Below, in pieces: positions 1 to 9,189 of a stretch of DNA of 64,000 bases. The DNA is from Rhodococcus rhodnii NBRC 100604 (lineage in GTDB: Bacteria; Actinomycetota; Actinomycetes; Mycobacteriales; Mycobacteriaceae). Location of the stretch: assembly GCF_001894925.1 (NCBI RefSeq), contig NZ_BCXD01000024.1, positions 19,696 to 83,695 on the forward strand. The letters are read 5' to 3'. A program made the translations under genes and the position numbers. Numbering within the stretch: position 1 is the stretch's first letter; every line of letters starts with the position of its first letter. Under the pieces are notes generated by a model, which saw nothing but the letters and a program-made list of their open reading frames with translations, was not told the origin of the DNA and ran no database searches.

Positions 1-401
1 CTCGGCTTGGGCTTCGGGAGTTCCGTGTTGCGGGTGACGAGCGCGAACACGGGATTCGACTCGTCCTTCGCGATGTCGATCAGCGCGAGCAGGGTGACGC
101 CGCGCGGATGGATCTCCGAGACCACAGCGGGCACCAGCGGCCCGTTCGCGTACATCGCACCGATGCTGCCCATCTTTCGCGGCACCCACACGATCACCCA
201 CATGCAGCTCAGTGCGGCGACCGCGAGCACGACGGCGACCACCGTCGTCCAGATGCGGTCGGCGAGGAACGCGATCACCGCGCCGGCGACGAGGACGATC
301 GCGAGGACCGCCGCGGACAACTGGAGCCGGCGCATGTCACCCCAGGTCTGGTTGACCTTGCGGGTCTGCGCCGCATCGACGTCGAACTGGAACTTCCTCA
401 C
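1..401 (-). CDS. DUF3239-type membrane protein, 3' end cut by window edge
   Basis: Open minus-strand frame from a GTG at 401 to the window edge (about 133 residues, C-terminus missing). Residues about 27-70 form two adjacent hydrophobic segments, followed by 'WVPRKMGSIGAMYANGPLVP' and a segment beginning 'VVSEIHPRGVTLLALIDI'. The layout of two helices then a soluble domain resembles DUF3239 proteins of corynebacteria and rhodococci, recognised from memory. It starts 11 nt after the XPB helicase stop, so the two are probably cotranscribed. Function unknown. The start is supported by that spacing and by the stop immediately upstream. Confidence 0.6.
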   Translation of the reverse strand, partial: MRKFQFDVDAAQTRKVNQTWGDMRRLQLSAAVLAIVLVAGAVIAFLADRIWTTVVAVVLAVAALSCMWVIVWVPRKMGSIGAMYANGPLVPAVVSEIHPRGVTLLALIDIAKDESNPVFALVTRNTELPKPKP

Positions 402-412
402 AGTGACCGAAA

Positions 413-2089
413 CTAGCCGATCGCGGGCCCGAGCAGGTCGTCGGCGTCGGTGATCCGGTACGCGTAACCCTGCTCCGCGAGGAAGCGCTGGCGGTGCGCG
501 GCGTACTCGCTGTCGAGCGTGTCGCGAGCGACGACCGAATAGAAGTGCGCCTGGCCGCCGTCGTGCTTGGGCCGCAGCAACCGGCCGAGGCGCTGTGCCT
601 CCTCCTGCCGCGATCCGAACGTCCCCGACACCTGGACCGCGACCGACGCCTCCGGCAGGTCGATCGAGAAGTTCGCGACCTTCGAGACGACGAGCGTGTC
701 GATCTCGCCGGTACGGAACCTGTCGAACAGCTCCTCGCGCTCCTTGGTCTTCGTCGAGCCCTTGATGACGGGCGCGTCCAGCGCCTCACCGAGTTCGTCG
801 AGCTGATCGATGTACGCGCCGATGACGAGCGTCGACGCGCCCTCGTGCCGACGCAGGATCGATTCGACGACCGGGATCTTGGTGCGCGCCGTCGAGCACA
901 GCTTGTAGCGCTCCTCGGGTTCGGCCGTCGCGTAGGCCATGCGCTCGGCGTCAGTGAGCGTGACCCGGACCTCGACGCAGTCGGCGGGCGCGATCCAGCC
1001 CTGCGCCTCGATGTCCTTCCACGGAGCGTCGTACCGCTTGGGGCCGATGAGCGAGAACACGTCGCCCTCGCGGCCGTCCTCGCGCACGAGCGTCGCGGTG
1101 AGGCCGAGGCGGCGCCGCGACTGCAGATCGGCCGTCATCCGGAAGACGGGTGCGGGCAGCAGATGCACCTCGTCGTAGACGACGAGCCCCCAGTCGCGCG
1201 AATCGAACAGTTCGAGATGCTTGTACTCGCCCTTGGTCTTGCGCGTGACCACCTGATAGGTCGCGATGGTGACCGGGCGGATCTCCTTCTTCTCGCCCGA
1301 GTACTCGCCGATCTCGTCCTCGGTGAGCGACGTGCGCGCGATCAGTTCGCGCTTCCACTGCCGCCCCGCGACGGTGTTGGTGACGAGGATCAGCGTCGTC
1401 GCCTTCGCCTTCGCCATCGCGGCGGCACCGACCATCGTCTTGCCCGCGCCGCACGGTAGCACGACGACGCCGGACCCGCCCGCCCAGAACGAATCCGCGG
1501 CCATCTCCTGGTAGTCGCGCAGGTGCCAGCCGCCCTCGGCGCCGTCGGTGTGACCGTCGTAGTCGAGTTCGATCGCGTGCGCCTCACCGTCGACGTACCC
1601 GGCGAGGTCTTCGGCGGGCCAGCCCACCTTGAGCAGTTCCTGCTTGAGCCGGCCGCGTTCGCTGGGATGGACGACGACGGTGTCGTCGTCGAGCCGCGCA
1701 CCGAGCATCGGCGCGATCTTCTTGTGGCGGGTCACCTCGGTGAGGACGGCGCGGTCCAGGCTCACGAGAACCAGCCCGTGCGCGGGGTTCTTCACCAGCT
1801 GCAGCCGCCCGTAGCGGGCCATCGTGTCGACGATGTCGACGAGCAGCGGCTGCGGCACCGCGAACCGCGAGTAGGAGACGAGCGCGTCGACGACCTGCTC
1901 GGCGTCGTGGCCGGCGGCGCGCGCGTTCCACAGCGCCAGGGGCGTGATCCGATAGGTGTGGACGTGTTCGGGAGCGCGTTCGAGTTCGGCGAACGGCGCG
2001 ATCGCCTGACGTGCCTCGTCGGCCCGTTCGTGGTCGATCTCGAGCAACAGGGTCTTGTCGGACTGGACGATGAGCGGCCCGTCGGTCAC
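413..2089 (-). CDS. DNA repair helicase XPB (Rv0861c/ercc3-like)
   Basis: Superfamily 2 DNA helicase of 558 residues, the usual size for actinobacterial XPB. It should unwind DNA with 3'-5' polarity during repair. The N-terminal third is the XPB damage-recognition/N-terminal domain. Walker A 'PCGAGKTMVGAA' lies near residue 212, the DEAH-type box 'YDEVHLLPAP' near 303, 'GLTATLVREDG' near 331, and motif VI 'QRLGRLLRPK' near 500, so all motor motifs are present. The GTG start at 2089 was chosen because GGAGGAGG sits just upstream and the homologous N-terminus begins here; the open frame runs on to 2335 without homology. In M. tuberculosis the XPB partner gene Rv0862c is adjacent. Here it lies 3.8 kb away, behind three unrelated genes. 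Confidence 0.93.
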   Translation of the reverse strand: MTDGPLIVQSDKTLLLEIDHERADEARQAIAPFAELERAPEHVHTYRITPLALWNARAAGHDAEQVVDALVSYSRFAVPQPLLVDIVDTMARYGRLQLVKNPAHGLVLVSLDRAVLTEVTRHKKIAPMLGARLDDDTVVVHPSERGRLKQELLKVGWPAEDLAGYVDGEAHAIELDYDGHTDGAEGGWHLRDYQEMAADSFWAGGSGVVVLPCGAGKTMVGAAAMAKAKATTLILVTNTVAGRQWKRELIARTSLTEDEIGEYSGEKKEIRPVTIATYQVVTRKTKGEYKHLELFDSRDWGLVVYDEVHLLPAPVFRMTADLQSRRRLGLTATLVREDGREGDVFSLIGPKRYDAPWKDIEAQGWIAPADCVEVRVTLTDAERMAYATAEPEERYKLCSTARTKIPVVESILRRHEGASTLVIGAYIDQLDELGEALDAPVIKGSTKTKEREELFDRFRTGEIDTLVVSKVANFSIDLPEASVAVQVSGTFGSRQEEAQRLGRLLRPKHDGGQAHFYSVVARDTLDSEYAAHRQRFLAEQGYAYRITDADDLLGPAIG

Positions 2090-2286
2090 GGATGTGCCTC
2101 CTCCTCTGTCGCCGCGGGATGGATGCAGCAACCTGTCCATTCTTCCGAAAACCGCGCGGTCGTGCCACGGGGCGCTCCCGCTGCCGCGTCGAGGGCGCGG
2201 ATCGGGCGAGTCTCCGGCGCGTGATTTGATGGATCGGGCGCCGCCCGCCGGCGATCCCCGCGTGGCGCCCGCCGAGAGGAGTTCTT

Positions 2287-2874
2287 TTGCCGACCGACCC
2301 CGGCCCGACCGACCCCGGCCCGGCCGCCCCGTCACCCGAACAGCCCGAGCGGCCCCCTGCGCGCAGCGGCACCTCGGCGAAGCGGGTGCGCGTGCTCGCG
2401 GTGCTCACGGCGGCGGGTGCTGCCCTCGCGGGTGCCGCCGTCGTCGCGAATCCGGAGACGCCCGATCCGCTCTTCGCCGAGGGCGACTGCATCCAGGCCG
2501 CGATCGGCGTCTCGGGCGAGGTGACCGACGGGCCGCGTCTCGCGTCGTGCGAGGACCCGTCGGCGGTCTACGAGGTGGCGGCACTCGTCGCCGGCCCGGC
2601 CGAGTGCGGCGACCAGGACAGTCACCTCTCGGTCGAGGGCCACACGTACTGCCTCATGGCGAACCTCCTGCCCGACGAGTGCTACCTCGGCAGCACCGAC
2701 GGCACCGAACTCGCGCCCGCATCGTGCGACGTCGACCGGACGATCCGCGCCGCGCAGCGGTTCGACGGAGACGAGGCGGACGGCGAAGCAGCGACCATGT
2801 GCGCCGACGGCGAGGTGCCGCTGGCGTATCGCGAACACGCCCGCACCTACTGCATCGTCGACGGCAGAACCTGA
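2287..2874 (+). CDS. LppU-like secreted/membrane-anchored protein
   Basis: 195 residues from a TTG start preceded by GAGAGGAG. A Pro-rich cytoplasmic head of about 33 residues is followed by one hydrophobic segment (residues about 36-58) without a lipobox cysteine. The extracytoplasmic domain has about eight cysteines ('GDCIQ', 'ASCEDP', 'AECGDQ', 'TYCLMANLLPDECY', 'ASCDVD', 'MCADG', 'TYCIVDG'), a spacing that recalls LppU/septum-formation-type domains with paired disulfides. It is divergent from XPB and followed 73 bp later by the M20 peptidase. Function unknown. An exported disulfide-bonded protein is the safest reading, and the family name is from memory. Confidence 0.6.
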   Translation: MPTDPGPTDPGPAAPSPEQPERPPARSGTSAKRVRVLAVLTAAGAALAGAAVVANPETPDPLFAEGDCIQAAIGVSGEVTDGPRLASCEDPSAVYEVAALVAGPAECGDQDSHLSVEGHTYCLMANLLPDECYLGSTDGTELAPASCDVDRTIRAAQRFDGDEADGEAATMCADGEVPLAYREHARTYCIVDGRT

Positions 2875-2902
2875 CACCCGCTCGCAGCAGTGCCCCTGCT
2901 TG

Positions 2903-2908
2903 TACAGT
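2903..2908 (+). promoter_or_regulatory. -10 element of the M20 peptidase
   Basis: TACAGT fits the actinobacterial TANNNT -10 consensus, 40 nt before the M20 start codon in a short intergenic gap. No clear -35 is seen. The position predicts a short leader carrying the GAGGGG ribosome site. Confidence 0.4.
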
Positions 2909-2947
2909 GACGGCTTCCGTGCGGTCCACGACTGACGAGGGGCGGGC

Positions 2948-4333
2948 ATGACGTCGAGCACTACCGAGCATCCGTTCGGCAGCGATCATCCGTTCGCCCG
3001 CGCGGTGGACGCGCTCCGCGCCGTCGTGCGGATCCCGACGATCTCCTACCGCGACGACGAGCGGATCGATGCCGCCGCCTTCGAGCGGCTGCTCACCGAA
3101 CTCGCGGAACGCTTTCCCCGGGCCCATGCGCTCGACGTGACGCGGATCGAACCCCACGCCCTGCTCGTCCGCTGGGCGGGTGAGACCGACGCCGATCCGA
3201 TCGTGCTCATGGCGCATCTCGACGTCGTCCCGGTCGACGGGGACGCGCCCTGGACGCGCCCGCCGTTCGGCGGCGATCTCGCCGACGCACCCGAGGGGCT
3301 GTGCGTCTGGGGGAGGGGAACACTCGACGACAAGGGCTCGGCCGTGGCGATCCTCACCGCGGTCGAGACGCTCCTCGAATCCGGATACACGCCCGCGCGC
3401 GACGTGTGGCTCTCGTTCGGCTGCAACGAGGAGGTGTCCGGTGACGCCGCGCCGCGTGCCGTCGCGACGCTGCGCGAACGCGGCGTGACGCCGTGGTTCG
3501 TCCTCGACGAGGGCGGCGCGATCGCGTCGGGCGCGTTCCCCGGCGTCACCGCGCCGATCGGGGTCGTCGGCGTCGCCGAGAAGGGTTCGACGATGATCGA
3601 ACTCGTCGCCCGCGGAGGCGGCGGCCACGGCTCGACGCCCGCCGCGAACGGTCCCGCCGTCCGCATCGCGAACGCCGTCGCGGCGCTCGACCGCCTCTCG
3701 CTCCCACGCCGGGTACCCGCGCCGACCCGCGAGCTGCTCGCCCGGCTCGCACCGCATCTCGGCGGCCCGCTGCACCCGCTCGTCGGCAGGATCGTGCGCG
3801 CCGAATCGCTCGTCGCGTCCGTGCTCGCACGCGCGGGAGCGGAGACGCGCGCGATCGTGCAGACCACGCTCGCCTTCACGACGCTCTCGGCCGCCGACGG
3901 CATGAACGTGATCCCCACGACCGCGAAGGCCGGTGTCAACGCGCGCATCCTGCCGGGCGACACCGTCGCCGACATCGTCGCCCGGATCCGCCGCGCGATC
4001 GACGACGGCGTCGAGATCGACGTCGTCGAGGCAGCCGAGCCGAGCGCCGTCTCGCCCTACTCGACGGCCGAGGTCACCGACCCGGCGTTCGCACTGCTCG
4101 AATCGGTGATCGGGGAGATCTTCCCGGACGCCGTCCCGTCGCCGTACGTGATGATGGCGGCGACCGACTCGCGGCACTTCACCGAGATCTGCGCCCGCGT
4201 CTACCGGTTCTCGCCGTTCCGGATGTCGCGCGAGCAGCGTGCGACGATTCATTCGGTCGACGAGCGGATCACCGTCGACACGCTGCTCGAGGGCGTCGGC
4301 TGGTATCGCTCGCTACTGCAGCGGCTCGGCTGA
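2948..4333 (+). CDS. M20 family metallopeptidase (carboxypeptidase/deacylase)
   Basis: 461 residues, cytosolic, no signal peptide. It hydrolyses a C-terminal or acyl-amino acid amide using two zinc ions. Metal-binding motifs of the family are visible: 'LMAHLDVVPVDGD' near residue 88, 'GRGTLDDKG' near 120, and 'NEEVSGD' near 160 supplying the Glu-Glu pair. A dimerisation-domain segment starts near 'KGSTMIELVARGGGGHGSTP', and the C-terminal 'ATDSRHF' supplies the last ligand His. The substrate cannot be told from sequence. The ATG start has GAGGGGCGGG upstream. The gene overlaps the convergent MFS gene by 21 bp. Confidence 0.88.
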   Translation: MTSSTTEHPFGSDHPFARAVDALRAVVRIPTISYRDDERIDAAAFERLLTELAERFPRAHALDVTRIEPHALLVRWAGETDADPIVLMAHLDVVPVDGDAPWTRPPFGGDLADAPEGLCVWGRGTLDDKGSAVAILTAVETLLESGYTPARDVWLSFGCNEEVSGDAAPRAVATLRERGVTPWFVLDEGGAIASGAFPGVTAPIGVVGVAEKGSTMIELVARGGGGHGSTPAANGPAVRIANAVAALDRLSLPRRVPAPTRELLARLAPHLGGPLHPLVGRIVRAESLVASVLARAGAETRAIVQTTLAFTTLSAADGMNVIPTTAKAGVNARILPGDTVADIVARIRRAIDDGVEIDVVEAAEPSAVSPYSTAEVTDPAFALLESVIGEIFPDAVPSPYVMMAATDSRHFTEICARVYRFSPFRMSREQRATIHSVDERITVDTLLEGVGWYRSLLQRLG

Positions 4334-5779
4334 GGCCGGCTCCCGCGGCGCGAAGGCGACGACGGCCGCGGCGATCGCCGCCGAGCCCGCGCAGATCGCC
4401 CACACGACGAGATAACCGCCGAGGGTCGCGCCGCCCGTCGCGGCGGGATCGGCCGATCCCGTGGAGGTCAGCGCGAGCGCGAACATCGCCGACGCGAGGG
4501 CGCCGCCGATCGTCTTCGTGGTGTTCGTCGCGCCCGTCGCGAACGCCGTCCGCTCGGGCGGCGCCGCCGATGCGGCCGATGCGGGCAGGGCCGCGACGAG
4601 CGCGCCGCTGCCCAGCCCGGCGACCGCGACACCGAGCATCACCGCGACGAAGAAGGCGTTCAGTGGGATCAGGCTCCCGTACCCGGCCGCGACGACGAGC
4701 AGCCCCACGGTGATGGCACCGCGCTGGCCCACGCGCGTCGCGACGAACGGCATGAGAAGCGCACCCGCCGCCATGCACAGCACGTACAGGCCGACGAGCA
4801 GCGACACAGCGCCCGGTCCGACGCCCAGCCCGTAGCCGACGCGGTCGGGGTCGGCCTGCGCGAACGTCGACAGCGGGATCTGCGCGCCGAGCACGCTCAT
4901 CCCGAACAGGAAGGCCGCGAGTTGCACCGGCCACTGCCCCGGGCGGCCGAGCAGCCGGACGTCGACGAGCGGATCGGTCGTGCGCAGCTGCAGCGGGACG
5001 AAGCCCGCGAATGCGGCGACGCCCAGCACGAGCACGAGCCACGGCAGCGGCGACGAGGGCCCGAGCACGCGCACCGTCACCAGGCCCGTCATGACGAGCC
5101 CGATCGCGAGCGCGAACACCCCGAGCCCCCGCAGATCGAACCGCCCACCGCTCGGTACCGGCGCATCGCGCACACCGAGCAGCACGACGACGAAGCAGCC
5201 CGTCACGGCGAGGGCGGGCACCGCCATGAGCGCGGGAACCCCGAGGACGCCGGACAGCGCGCCCGCCGCGAGCGCGCCCACGAGACAGCCGATCTCGAGG
5301 GCGGCGACGAGATACGCCGCCGCCCGCCGCGTGAGGATCGCCTGCTGCGGACCGGTGGCGCGGCGGTGGATCAGCGCGATCTCGATGGGCAGCCACACGG
5401 CGTAGGCGGCCTGCAGCGACCAGCCGATCAGGAAGACGGTGAAGCCGGGTGCGAGAACGAGAATCCACGATCCCGCCGCGACGATCGCCGTCGACACGAG
5501 CAGTACGTTGCGATGACCCCACAGATCACCGAGCCGGGAGAGCAGCGGCACGACAAGTGCGGACAACGCGAGCTGCGCCGCCTCGAACCAGTTGACGTCG
5601 CCCTCGAGGATCGCGAGGTGATCGGCGATCTGCGGGAACAGCGGCGTGTAGTAGGCCTGCAGGATGCCGCTGACGATCTCCACGCCCGCGAGGTAGCCGA
5701 TGATCGTCCACAGCCCACCGGGAGCGCCCCCGATTCCCGCCGCCGACAGCGACTTCGGCCGTCCACCTCGCACCGCCAT
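4313..5779 (-). CDS. MFS drug-efflux-type transporter (about 14 TM)
   Basis: 488 residues, mostly hydrophobic, consistent with 14 transmembrane helices of the DHA2 class. Motif A-like 'LSRLGDLWGHRNVL' follows helix 2, and the cytoplasmic basic loop 'IHRRATGPQQAILTRRAA' sits mid-protein. Proton-driven export of a drug or metabolite is the family role. The ATG at 5779 was chosen over GTG 5785 because GGAGGT lies 4-5 nt upstream of it. It lies 92 bp downstream of the XPB-partner gene on the same strand and overlaps the M20 gene tail to tail. Substrate unknown. Confidence 0.85.
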   Translation of the reverse strand: MAVRGGRPKSLSAAGIGGAPGGLWTIIGYLAGVEIVSGILQAYYTPLFPQIADHLAILEGDVNWFEAAQLALSALVVPLLSRLGDLWGHRNVLLVSTAIVAAGSWILVLAPGFTVFLIGWSLQAAYAVWLPIEIALIHRRATGPQQAILTRRAAAYLVAALEIGCLVGALAAGALSGVLGVPALMAVPALAVTGCFVVVLLGVRDAPVPSGGRFDLRGLGVFALAIGLVMTGLVTVRVLGPSSPLPWLVLVLGVAAFAGFVPLQLRTTDPLVDVRLLGRPGQWPVQLAAFLFGMSVLGAQIPLSTFAQADPDRVGYGLGVGPGAVSLLVGLYVLCMAAGALLMPFVATRVGQRGAITVGLLVVAAGYGSLIPLNAFFVAVMLGVAVAGLGSGALVAALPASAASAAPPERTAFATGATNTTKTIGGALASAMFALALTSTGSADPAATGGATLGGYLVVWAICAGSAAIAAAVVAFAPREPASAEPLQ

Positions 5780-5871
5780 GTGCACCTCCGCGAGCGTGCA
5801 GCCCGATGCGCACGTCGGAGGTGAACCTACGACTCCGGCGCCCTCGCTGCAGCCCGAACACGCGCGCGCGG

Positions 5872-8139
5872 TCAGCCGTCGACGAGGCCGACCGACGTGA
5901 TGCGATGCAGGGTGAACCGGCGGATCCCGCCCGCGCCGGGATCGAGCGCTTCGAGCTGGCCGCCACCGACCGAGATCGGTTCGACGATGCGGTTCGACGC
6001 GACGCCCGCGGCGTCGACGTAGCCGATCGCGACCTTCGTCCGATCACGCGCGGCGCGGCCCAGCAGTGCGATCGTCGCGGCGCTGCCCGCGCGTGAGCCG
6101 TCCGTACGCACCCCGCCGTGCGTGCTCGCCGACGCGGCGACGTCGCCGGCCCGCATCGTCCGGACTATCGCCTCGCGTTGTTCGCGCGACGCGGTGGCGG
6201 GGCGAGCCGCCCGGCGCGAGCGCTGGACGTGGACCCGCGACCCCCGCGGGCGGAGATCGACGAGCGTGCCCGACGAGTCCTCGCCGGCGGGGGAGAAGCC
6301 CGCGGCGCGCAGTTCGTCGAGCAACTCGCGCAACGGCGCTTGCGACACCGCGACGGTGGGCGCGATGCCGCGCAGCGCGAGCCGCTCCGCGACGGGACTC
6401 GCGAGCACCTCGCCGAGCAGCGCCGGATCGTCGCTGCGCACGAACGACGATGCGACCCCCGCCCGCAGCTGCCCGTGGCGTCGCGCGACGTCGTCGACGA
6501 GATAGTCGAGGCCCTGCGGCACGGGCGTCCGCGAATGCGTGTGGAACAGCGAGTGCAGTTCGGCGGCGCTCGTTCCGGCGTCGAGCGCGCGCCGGATCGT
6601 GTCCTCCGTGATCCGGTACATCGACGCCGCGCCCGCGGACTCGACGTCCGCGACGAGCGTGATCCGGTCGAGCAGATCGGGTGTCAGCGGTCCGGGAGCG
6701 AGCACCGTGAGGTCGGCCTGCACGAGCACGTAGTCGATCGGCTCCGGCAGCGCACGCTCCATCGCCGTCTCGACGTCTCCGTCCGCGAGGAGCGCCCGTC
6801 CCGGGGTGGTGACGGCGCCGCGACCGACCAGACCGAGGACCCGTGCCTCGTCGAGCATCGCCTCGACGGCGGCGACGCGCAGCCTCGCGCCCCAGCGCGG
6901 CCGCAGCCACGCGAGGCGCCGCGCGACATCCGGCACCGGGACGGCCGTGCCCGGCGTTTCGTCGGCGAGCAGGGTGAGGACGGCACGTCGATCCTCGGGC
7001 GCGGACTGAGCGCGGACCTCGAGCGAGAGCGCCGCGATCGGCTTGTCCGTCTGCGGATCCTTCGTTCCGATCACGCGGGGCTGGCGCGCCATGTCGAGCC
7101 ACGCCGCCGCGAGCACCGACCAACGGTGCGCGGTCGAGGAGTTCGACCACGAGTCGGCGGCGGTGGTGGGAGCCCACATGTGCTCACCGGAATCCGGGCC
7201 GATCGGTGGATCGGGATCGCCCGACGCGATGAGTCCCGCGCTGTCGAGCAGCTCGACGAGCAGCGCGAGCCGCGGCTCGGCGATCCCCGTCGACTTCGCG
7301 AGCCGCTTGAGTTCGCGCACCCCGAGCCCGCCGGCGCGCAGCATCGGGGCGGGCGAGACACCGAGCGCCGCGAGGACGTCGTCGCAGTGGCGGACGAGTT
7401 CGAGCGCTTCGCCTGCGCCCGCGGCGTCGACGTCGCCGGTGGCCAGCGACGTCGTCGTGAGGGCGGGCGGGGTGGTCGCGGCAGGGTCGAACACGGCCTC
7501 GCCGCGCACGACCTGCCGGACGGGATGCGGCAGTTCCACCGTGTCGTCGTCGACGTGGCGGAGCAGGCTCGCCGCGAGCAGCTTCTGGACGGGACGATCG
7601 GGCGGCGTCCCCGGCGCGGCGTCGCGAGTGCGGCCCAGCGATCCGGAGCGGGCGAGGGTGTCCAGCAGTCGGCGTTCGTCGGGCGAGCACGCCGTGAGCA
7701 GCGATGCGATCTCGCCCTCGCCGAGGTCGTGGGGCGCGTCGCGGCGGTCGATCCGCCACGGGAAGACGGCGAGGACCGACGGCACCACGCGGAGTGCGCT
7801 GTCGGTGCCCCACACGAGCGCGAGCGCGCGCAGTTCGCCGAGCAGAGCGTCGGTCGCCTTCTTGGTCAGGCGCCGGCCGATGCCGAGCTCGGTGCGCTTC
7901 ACCGGTGCCGTGTCCGCGCCGGCCGTCGCGAGCAGTTCCAGGACGACGAAGTGCGCCGTGGAGAGTCCGTCGGCGACGCGCGCGACGGAACTGCGCTGTT
8001 CGGCGCGGGCCGCGAGCACGCCGACCGTCGCGGGCGGGGGGACGGCCAGGTCGGGACGACGCGCCAGCAGTTCGGCCAGCTCGTCGTCCGAACGCTGCGC
8101 GAGCCACGCGCGCAGCGAGCCGGATTCGGTTTCGGTCAT
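5872..8139 (-). CDS. XPB-associated protein (Rv0862c-like, helicase C-terminal-associated domain)
   Basis: 755 residues of the family that neighbours XPB in mycobacteria, annotated there as a helicase XPB/Ssl2 N-terminal-domain protein. No Walker motif is present. The N-terminal 'LRAWLAQRSDDELAELLARR' and repeated winged-helix-like segments suggest DNA binding. The C-terminus ('KVAIGYVDAAG', 'EPISVGGGQLEALDPGAGG') looks like a WYL/SH3-like regulatory fold seen after HTH proteins; that is inference. The ATG at 8139 has GGAGAGGC directly upstream. The open frame extends to 8298 but the added residues look non-coding. Probable role: partner or regulator of XPB in DNA repair. Confidence 0.78.
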   Translation of the reverse strand: MTETESGSLRAWLAQRSDDELAELLARRPDLAVPPPATVGVLAARAEQRSSVARVADGLSTAHFVVLELLATAGADTAPVKRTELGIGRRLTKKATDALLGELRALALVWGTDSALRVVPSVLAVFPWRIDRRDAPHDLGEGEIASLLTACSPDERRLLDTLARSGSLGRTRDAAPGTPPDRPVQKLLAASLLRHVDDDTVELPHPVRQVVRGEAVFDPAATTPPALTTTSLATGDVDAAGAGEALELVRHCDDVLAALGVSPAPMLRAGGLGVRELKRLAKSTGIAEPRLALLVELLDSAGLIASGDPDPPIGPDSGEHMWAPTTAADSWSNSSTAHRWSVLAAAWLDMARQPRVIGTKDPQTDKPIAALSLEVRAQSAPEDRRAVLTLLADETPGTAVPVPDVARRLAWLRPRWGARLRVAAVEAMLDEARVLGLVGRGAVTTPGRALLADGDVETAMERALPEPIDYVLVQADLTVLAPGPLTPDLLDRITLVADVESAGAASMYRITEDTIRRALDAGTSAAELHSLFHTHSRTPVPQGLDYLVDDVARRHGQLRAGVASSFVRSDDPALLGEVLASPVAERLALRGIAPTVAVSQAPLRELLDELRAAGFSPAGEDSSGTLVDLRPRGSRVHVQRSRRAARPATASREQREAIVRTMRAGDVAASASTHGGVRTDGSRAGSAATIALLGRAARDRTKVAIGYVDAAGVASNRIVEPISVGGGQLEALDPGAGGIRRFTLHRITSVGLVDG

Positions 8140-8275
8140 CGCCTCTCCACAGTAGGCAATCGGGTCGGGCGGCCTGCCGCGGGAGTGGGCCGCCGACCAC
8201 GTTCCCGAGGCGTCCGGGTGTGGCGTCGGCATCCCTGCTCTGTACGACGGTCTGTAGTCCTGACAAAATGGGCGT

Positions 8276-8464
8276 GTGACTGACAACGCGAAGAACAACT
8301 ACGTCGATCCGGGTTGGCCGGCCCTCGAGGACGGCGACCACGCAGTGACCGAGCTCGCCGCCACGCGATCGGGGCCGTTGTCGCCGTTCGGTGAGGACAC
8401 CGAGTTCCCGGTTCCGGTCGAGAGCCTGCCCTACGCCCACCCGCACACGATCATCAACCGCTGA
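8276..8464 (+). CDS. Small conserved protein (Rv0863-like position)
   Basis: 62 residues, acidic, no membrane segment or cysteine. It begins GTG ('VTDNAKNNYVDPGW') and ends 'PYAHPHTIINR'. Divergent from the XPB partner gene exactly as Rv0863 is in M. tuberculosis, which supports it as real. A CAAAAT hexamer lies 6 nt before the GTG, so the mRNA may be leaderless. It is closed by the strong hairpin at 8486-8519. No function can be assigned. Confidence 0.62.
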   Translation: MTDNAKNNYVDPGWPALEDGDHAVTELAATRSGPLSPFGEDTEFPVPVESLPYAHPHTIINR

Positions 8465-8485
8465 CCGAACACTCCCGAACGACGA

Positions 8486-8519
8486 CAAGGGGCCCGCGCC
8501 GAAAGGCGCGGGCCCCTTG
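8486..8519. terminator. Strong bidirectional hairpin terminator
   Basis: Perfect 15-bp stem (8486-8500 with 8505-8519) closed by a GAAA tetraloop and flanked by CAAGG/CCTTG so that each side ends with T-rich bases. It sits between the tail of the small + strand gene and the tail of rpf on the minus strand and probably ends both transcripts. Confidence 0.85.
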
Positions 8520-8554
8520 TTGGTGATCGGGTGGCGGCGGGTGGCCGCCGGACC

Positions 8555-9169
8555 TCACTGCTGCGGCAGGAGGTGCAGGTTGTCGTGGATGAGGTCGACG
8601 ATGCCGGGATCGACGTCGATGCCCTGCGCCTTGACGACGGCGAGCGCGTTGTCGAGGACGGCGGCGTAGTCGACGGTGCCCTCGGCGGTGGTGGGAACCT
8701 GTGCGAGAAGCTCGGCGGGCGCCTCGGGGACGACGGCCTCGGGAGCTGCGGGTGCGGTCTCGGCCGGTGCCGATTCGGCGGGCGCGTCACGCTGCGTGGG
8801 TGCGCTGCTCAGGCCGAGGCTCGACGAGCAGGACGGCCATGCGCCCCAGCCCTGGTTCTCGAGCACGCGTTCGGCGACGACGATCTGCTGCTCGCGGCTC
8901 GCGTTGTTCGCGCTCGCGGCGAACTCTCCGCCGCCGTGTGCGTTCCACGTGCTCGGCGAGAACTGCAGGCCGCCCTGGTAGCCGTTGCCGGTGTTGATGC
9001 CCCAGTTGCCGCCGGACTCGCACTGCGCGAGGCGGTCCCAGTCGGAATCGGGTGCTGCGCTCGCGGTGCCGGAGAACGCGGCTCCGGCGACACCCATGAT
9101 CGCGCCGGTCACGGCGACCTTGGCGACGGTGCGGCCGGTGTTCGAGGGCTTGCGGTGACGTCCGCTCAT
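8555..9169 (-). CDS. Resuscitation-promoting factor (RpfA-like)
   Basis: 204-residue secreted muralytic enzyme that cleaves peptidoglycan glycan strands and supports exit from dormancy. A signal peptide ends at 'TASA|AP' (residue 38/39). The Rpf lysozyme-like domain spans about 40-110, with the catalytic Glu51 in '[10 protein letters not shown]' and the hallmark '[12 protein letters not shown]'. An Ala/Pro-rich stretch follows (about 120-160) and then a short helical tail, so it is shorter than M. tuberculosis RpfA. The ATG at 9169 has GGAGAGGA upstream and gives a proper signal peptide; GTG 9190 would add residues before it. Expression looks controlled by the riboswitch at 9190-9450 and by CRP at 9612-9627. 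Confidence 0.93.
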   Translation of the reverse strand: MSGRHRKPSNTGRTVAKVAVTGAIMGVAGAAFSGTASAAPDSDWDRLAQCESGGNWGINTGNGYQGGLQFSPSTWNAHGGGEFAASANNASREQQIVVAERVLENQGWGAWPSCSSSLGLSSAPTQRDAPAESAPAETAPAAPEAVVPEAPAELLAQVPTTAEGTVDYAAVLDNALAVVKAQGIDVDPGIVDLIHDNLHLLPQQ

Positions 9170-9189
9170 CGGTCGAGATCCTCTCCACA

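Noticed and set aside
6118..8283. 721-residue plus-strand open frame
   Set aside because: Antisense of the XPB partner; no domain and no ribosome site.
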